Assembly: GCA_030549495.1 (NCBI GenBank)
Contig: JAUIRK010000170.1
Coordinates: forward strand, 72,501-136,500
From: Nectonema munidae
Lineage: Eukaryota > Nematomorpha > Nectonematoida > Nectonematidae
Reading direction: 5' to 3'
DNA length: 64,000 nt
Both the position numbers and the translations under genes were made by a program. The notes under the pieces were generated by a model. It had not been told where the DNA came from and made no database searches. It saw only the letters and a list, made by a program, of their open reading frames with translations. Below, in pieces: positions 61,900 to 64,000 of this stretch (within the stretch, counting starts at the first letter, position 1; each line of letters starts with the position of its first letter).

Positions 61900-63300
61900 A
61901 AATATGAACGAATCGAATTTCACAGCGATCATAATCAGAAATTTTATCTCTGCCTGTTATATACTTTTTTTGATATATTGCGTGCCAATTTTCTTTTAAT
62001 TTTTTGAAGAGAATCATATCAGGAGCAGAAGTGAGTTTTATTAATAAATCAAAACAGCTCTTCAAAACTAGCTCAAAAATATGATGCCTACAAGGTAAAT
62101 ATAACAATTCACGTTTTAATATTTTTTGAATAATTGTGCATACACCATTCTTTTGACCTGTGTTGCTATCAAAACAAAGTGCTTGAACTTTATCTAAAAT
62201 ATTCCAATTTTCACTACATATATTGGTAATGCTTGATTTTCTCCAGAGCTTGATTTAATTTTGGGAATTTCCAGCAATTGTTCTTTTCCATGAAATGTTG
62301 TTATAATAGCAATCCTATTGAATTTTTGGCTTGATTCTAAAAACAGTTTTCCATCCCAATACAAAACAATATCTTGGCATTCATTTAAATAGTAAGTTAG
62401 TCTAATATGATGGGTTCTTTCTTTTCTAAATTATTTTCTTAATCTTTGAAAAGAAGTGCGATTTATTATAAGATTTTCTGTAGAAACATTAAAAGCATCA
62501 ACAGATGACATCAAAATATGCATTCCAATTCTGTCACTAATTTGCATTTGTCAAAACCTCAGCCAGACGCGTAATAAAAAAAATTGCAAGTTCCTCTAAC
62601 ATTAACTTTTTAGTAATAGTTGTTTTTTTCAAAGATTTTTCTACTTCTGAAGAAAGATCAGTTTCTTCATCACTGTGAATGTTTTGTTGAGATTTCATTT
62701 CCTCCTCAGAAATTTCCCATCTTTTTTCCTCTCTTTCAACTTCCTTCATTTTTCTCTTTAATAATCTTTCTTCTTTATGCAATAACTTTTGATCTAATTC
62801 AGTCATAGAACCGGGTAGACCTTTTTGACGTTGAAAATTCATAAACTTTTTATCCTCTTCAATTTTTATTTGAGACAAAGCATCCAAATAGGCTATATCG
62901 AATAAATCATTTATTATTTCGACAAAGCTACCTTTTTTTGCCTTTTCTATGGCAAAAGATCTGTTAACATTTTTTTGTAAATCTTTCCATTCTTCGTAGA
63001 ATTTTAGCAGCTTTTCAATACATTGGTCAATTCTTTTTGTGAGAATTCGAACTTTTTGCCAAAAAAAAAATTCCTTGAATTACTAAGGCCGCACTTTCTT
63101 TTGCAGTGAGTTTTACAACTCTCATATTGTTATAAAAAAATACGCATAATGCCTGTAGATTTGAAGGTAATTTTGCTCCAACGATTTTATTCCAAATAGA
63201 ACCAACAATGGGAATAAAAATTTTCTTCTTAAATTTCTTGAAGATAAAAATTCGAAATTACTTTCCATTTTAAAATGTAGAGAATTTGAGAAAAGAAAAT
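61900..63300 (-). pseudogene. Second repetitive protein family (family Y), broken copy
   Basis: On the - strand in order: MRVVKLTAKESAALVIQGI, a coiled acidic region with LFDIAYLDALSQIKIEEDKK and FMNFQRQKGLPGSMTELDQK, LLHKEERLLKRKMKEVE, an acidic Ser/Glu run, DAFNVSTENLIINRTSFQRL, IVLYWDGKLF, GENQALPICSENWNILDKVQ, ALCFDSNTGQKNGVCTII and LYLPCRHHIFELVLKS with TSAPDMILFKKLKENW. I recall the same order in repetitive hypothetical proteins of many arthropods, where NxGxxNGAC and ACRHHxxELVL are fixed. Class unknown to me. It is broken by several frame changes and truncated at the end facing 61900. Confidence 0.6.
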
Positions 63301-63309
63301 CAAAATAGT

Positions 63310-64000
63310 TTATTAAAACTAATTCTAATCAAAACAAAAAAATATAAAAATGTTTGAATTAAATCTTATAAAAATATCTTATACTTAACCAAACTCTATA
63401 AAATTTTAGAAATAAAAATTTTACCTAAAAAGAAACAAAATTTTGGGTTGGGAAACTTTCTTTACAAAAGTCATATAGAACTTTATTTAAATTGGCAACC
63501 CTATATATAAAGATAAAATGCATAGTTATAACAAAAGTATTAAGAAGGCTGGATTAACAAAAAAAGTAGGCTAAAAAATTTATATATACATATACAATAT
63601 ACATATATATCATTTAAAAACCTATTGTTTGATTCTACATTTGGGATACTTTTACCTAAATTTGAATCATTTTGGTACCCATTTAAGTCCATTGTTCCTA
63701 TTGGGAACGCAGACAATCTTTTTATTTTAATGTGATTTTATATGAATTCCCTAAAATCTAAGCCTTTGCGTGGCCATGAGGAGCATGTTGAATATTTAGA
63801 TTCAAATAAAATTGATTGACCAAATGGGATGTTTTTGCGATTGTTTGAATATACAATGAAAAAAGATAATAAACTTGCAGAAGTAAGCTTTTAATATATT
63901 TTTCATCATATCATTTTTTATTCAGTTTATATAAAATAAAAAATTACAATACAGAAATTTATTTGTATAAATATAGAATATTTTAATTTTTAATTATTTA
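63310..64000. other. No gene seen (63310-64000)
   Basis: Very AT-rich sequence after family Y. I could not find terminal repeats that would close the element on this side. Confidence 0.45.

Noticed and set aside
61874-62107. An independent 77-residue gene
   Set aside because: It carries the CRHHIFELVL block and is a piece of the family-Y copy that continues to 63300.

Overview
This is AT-rich eukaryotic (animal) DNA, most likely from an arthropod. The support is a long multi-exon host gene with GT-AG introns, many non-LTR retrotransposon pieces with (TTATG)n tails, tRNA-derived SINEs, small inverted-repeat elements, and two repetitive protein families I associate with arthropod genomes. A caligid (sea-louse-like) copepod would fit, but that is a low-confidence guess. 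Nothing looks bacterial, and there is no CRISPR array, operon or rRNA.

Layout. Positions 1-1740 are one uninterrupted (TG)n tract that reaches the window edge. From 1.7 to 17 kb I see no confident host exon. This part holds SINEs, a 172-bp LINE end with a perfect 13-bp target-site duplication, a 162-bp Harbinger-type MITE, and a 1.9-kb Merlin (ISXO2-type) DNA transposon that carries a nested hAT-type MITE. From 17.2 to 49.0 kb on the + strand lies one host gene, read here as 14 exons whose splice phases all agree (about 1025-1046 residues). It is homologous to vertebrate USP53/USP54 and fly echinus. The USP fold and zinc-binding cysteines are kept, but the catalytic Cys and His positions are replaced, so it should be a pseudo-deubiquitinase. 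Its introns hold two truncated LINEs, a hAT transposase fragment, two hAT-type MITEs and several SINEs. From 54.1 to 55.2 kb on the - strand is a compact intronless gene with its own TATA box and poly(A) signal. It encodes a secreted protein that is Arg-, Thr- and Cys-rich.

The last 8 kb is a transposon nest. Three LINE modules lie head to tail on the - strand (56.9-61.4 kb). They are flanked by an N-terminal and a C-terminal fragment of one unclassified repetitive protein family on the + strand. A broken copy of a second repetitive family follows on the - strand (61.9-63.3 kb).

The four LINE 3' ends share a small hairpin just before the (TTATG)n tail, which is a likely reverse-transcriptase recognition element. 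All function calls come from reading the sequence and from remembered family motifs. No search was run.
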